Below are positions 5,975 to 6,041 of a stretch of 6,041 nt of DNA, in pieces. Where the stretch lies: positions 1 through 6,041 of the forward strand of contig QHUV01000122.1 of the NCBI GenBank assembly GCA_003222065.1, given 5' to 3'. The notes under the pieces were generated by a model. That model saw nothing but the letters and a program-made list of their open reading frames with translations, had not been told where the DNA came from and ran no database searches. This DNA comes from Gemmatimonadota bacterium (GTDB lineage Bacteria > Gemmatimonadota > Gemmatimonadetes > Gemmatimonadales > Gemmatimonadaceae). The position numbers were made by a program, and so were the translations under genes. The stretch's first letter is position 1; each line of letters begins with the position of its first letter.

Positions 5975-6041
5975 TCACTGAGCGTGCTTGCCGGTGGGCT
6001 CGGAGATCTGCTGTACGGTACGCTCCGCGCGACCAGTATCC
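5975..6041 (-). CDS. Possible 3' end of an upstream gene (partial)
   Basis: From the window edge, one minus-strand frame stays open for 21 codons and ends at TGA 5977-5975. It reads DTGRAERTVQQISEPTGKHA before a final Gln. Its third codon positions are mostly G or C, like the neighbouring genes. A competing frame ends at TAG 5973-5971 and cannot be excluded. The fragment is too short to identify. If correct, the gene ends 39 bases before the ATG of the zinc-ribbon gene and runs in the same direction. Confidence 0.35.
   Translation of the reverse strand, partial: DTGRAERTVQQISEPTGKHAQ

Overview
The window is GC-rich (about 60-65% by eye). Every gene I can support reads on the minus strand, so transcription runs from high to low coordinates. 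The phylum is not proven by the sequence. High GC, a futalosine-pathway menaquinone gene, a zinc-ribbon/TM/helical-repeat protein and start codons with weak or absent Shine-Dalgarno sequences would all fit a Gemmatimonadota-like soil or sediment bacterium. That is an impression from memory, not an alignment. The TolC-type outer membrane protein shows that the cell has an outer membrane.

Layout in transcription order. (1) 6041-5975: the possible 3' tail of an upstream gene, too short to name. (2) 5935-5141: a membrane protein with two N-terminal Cys4 zinc ribbons, one TM helix and a helical C-terminal region. A TATTAT box lies six bases before its ATG. (3) 5115-4276: mqnD, for the last step of the early futalosine route to menaquinone (1,4-dihydroxy-6-naphthoate synthase). 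It starts 25 bases after gene 2 and is probably co-transcribed with it. (4) 4275-4160: a gap of about 115 bases with a stem-loop touching the mqnD stop codon. (5) 4159-3029: a two-component response regulator with a receiver domain, a coiled coil and an HD-GYP domain, so a likely phosphorylation-controlled c-di-GMP phosphodiesterase. (6) 3028-2872: an intergenic region with a good intrinsic terminator (stem 2987-2960), then an inverted repeat and a weak promoter-like box. (7) 2871-1384, 1382-177 and 165-1 (cut by the window edge): a compact tripartite efflux operon encoding a TolC-family outer membrane channel, an RND periplasmic adaptor lipoprotein and an HAE1-type RND pump. The gaps between these genes are 1 and 11 bases.

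The three efflux genes together would build a complete envelope-spanning pump, and the terminator separates them from the upstream HD-GYP gene. The zinc-ribbon and mqnD genes form a second probable unit. The HD-GYP regulator sits alone between the two, with no histidine kinase or GGDEF protein in view.

I found no CRISPR array, tRNA or rRNA, insertion sequence, toxin-antitoxin pair or defence system. The gene content looks like ordinary chromosomal housekeeping and efflux. The points worth a second look are modest: the unknown zinc-ribbon protein, possible leaderless starts, the structure of the tolC promoter region, a repeated GCCTAAC word and the metal-site variation in the HD-GYP domain.
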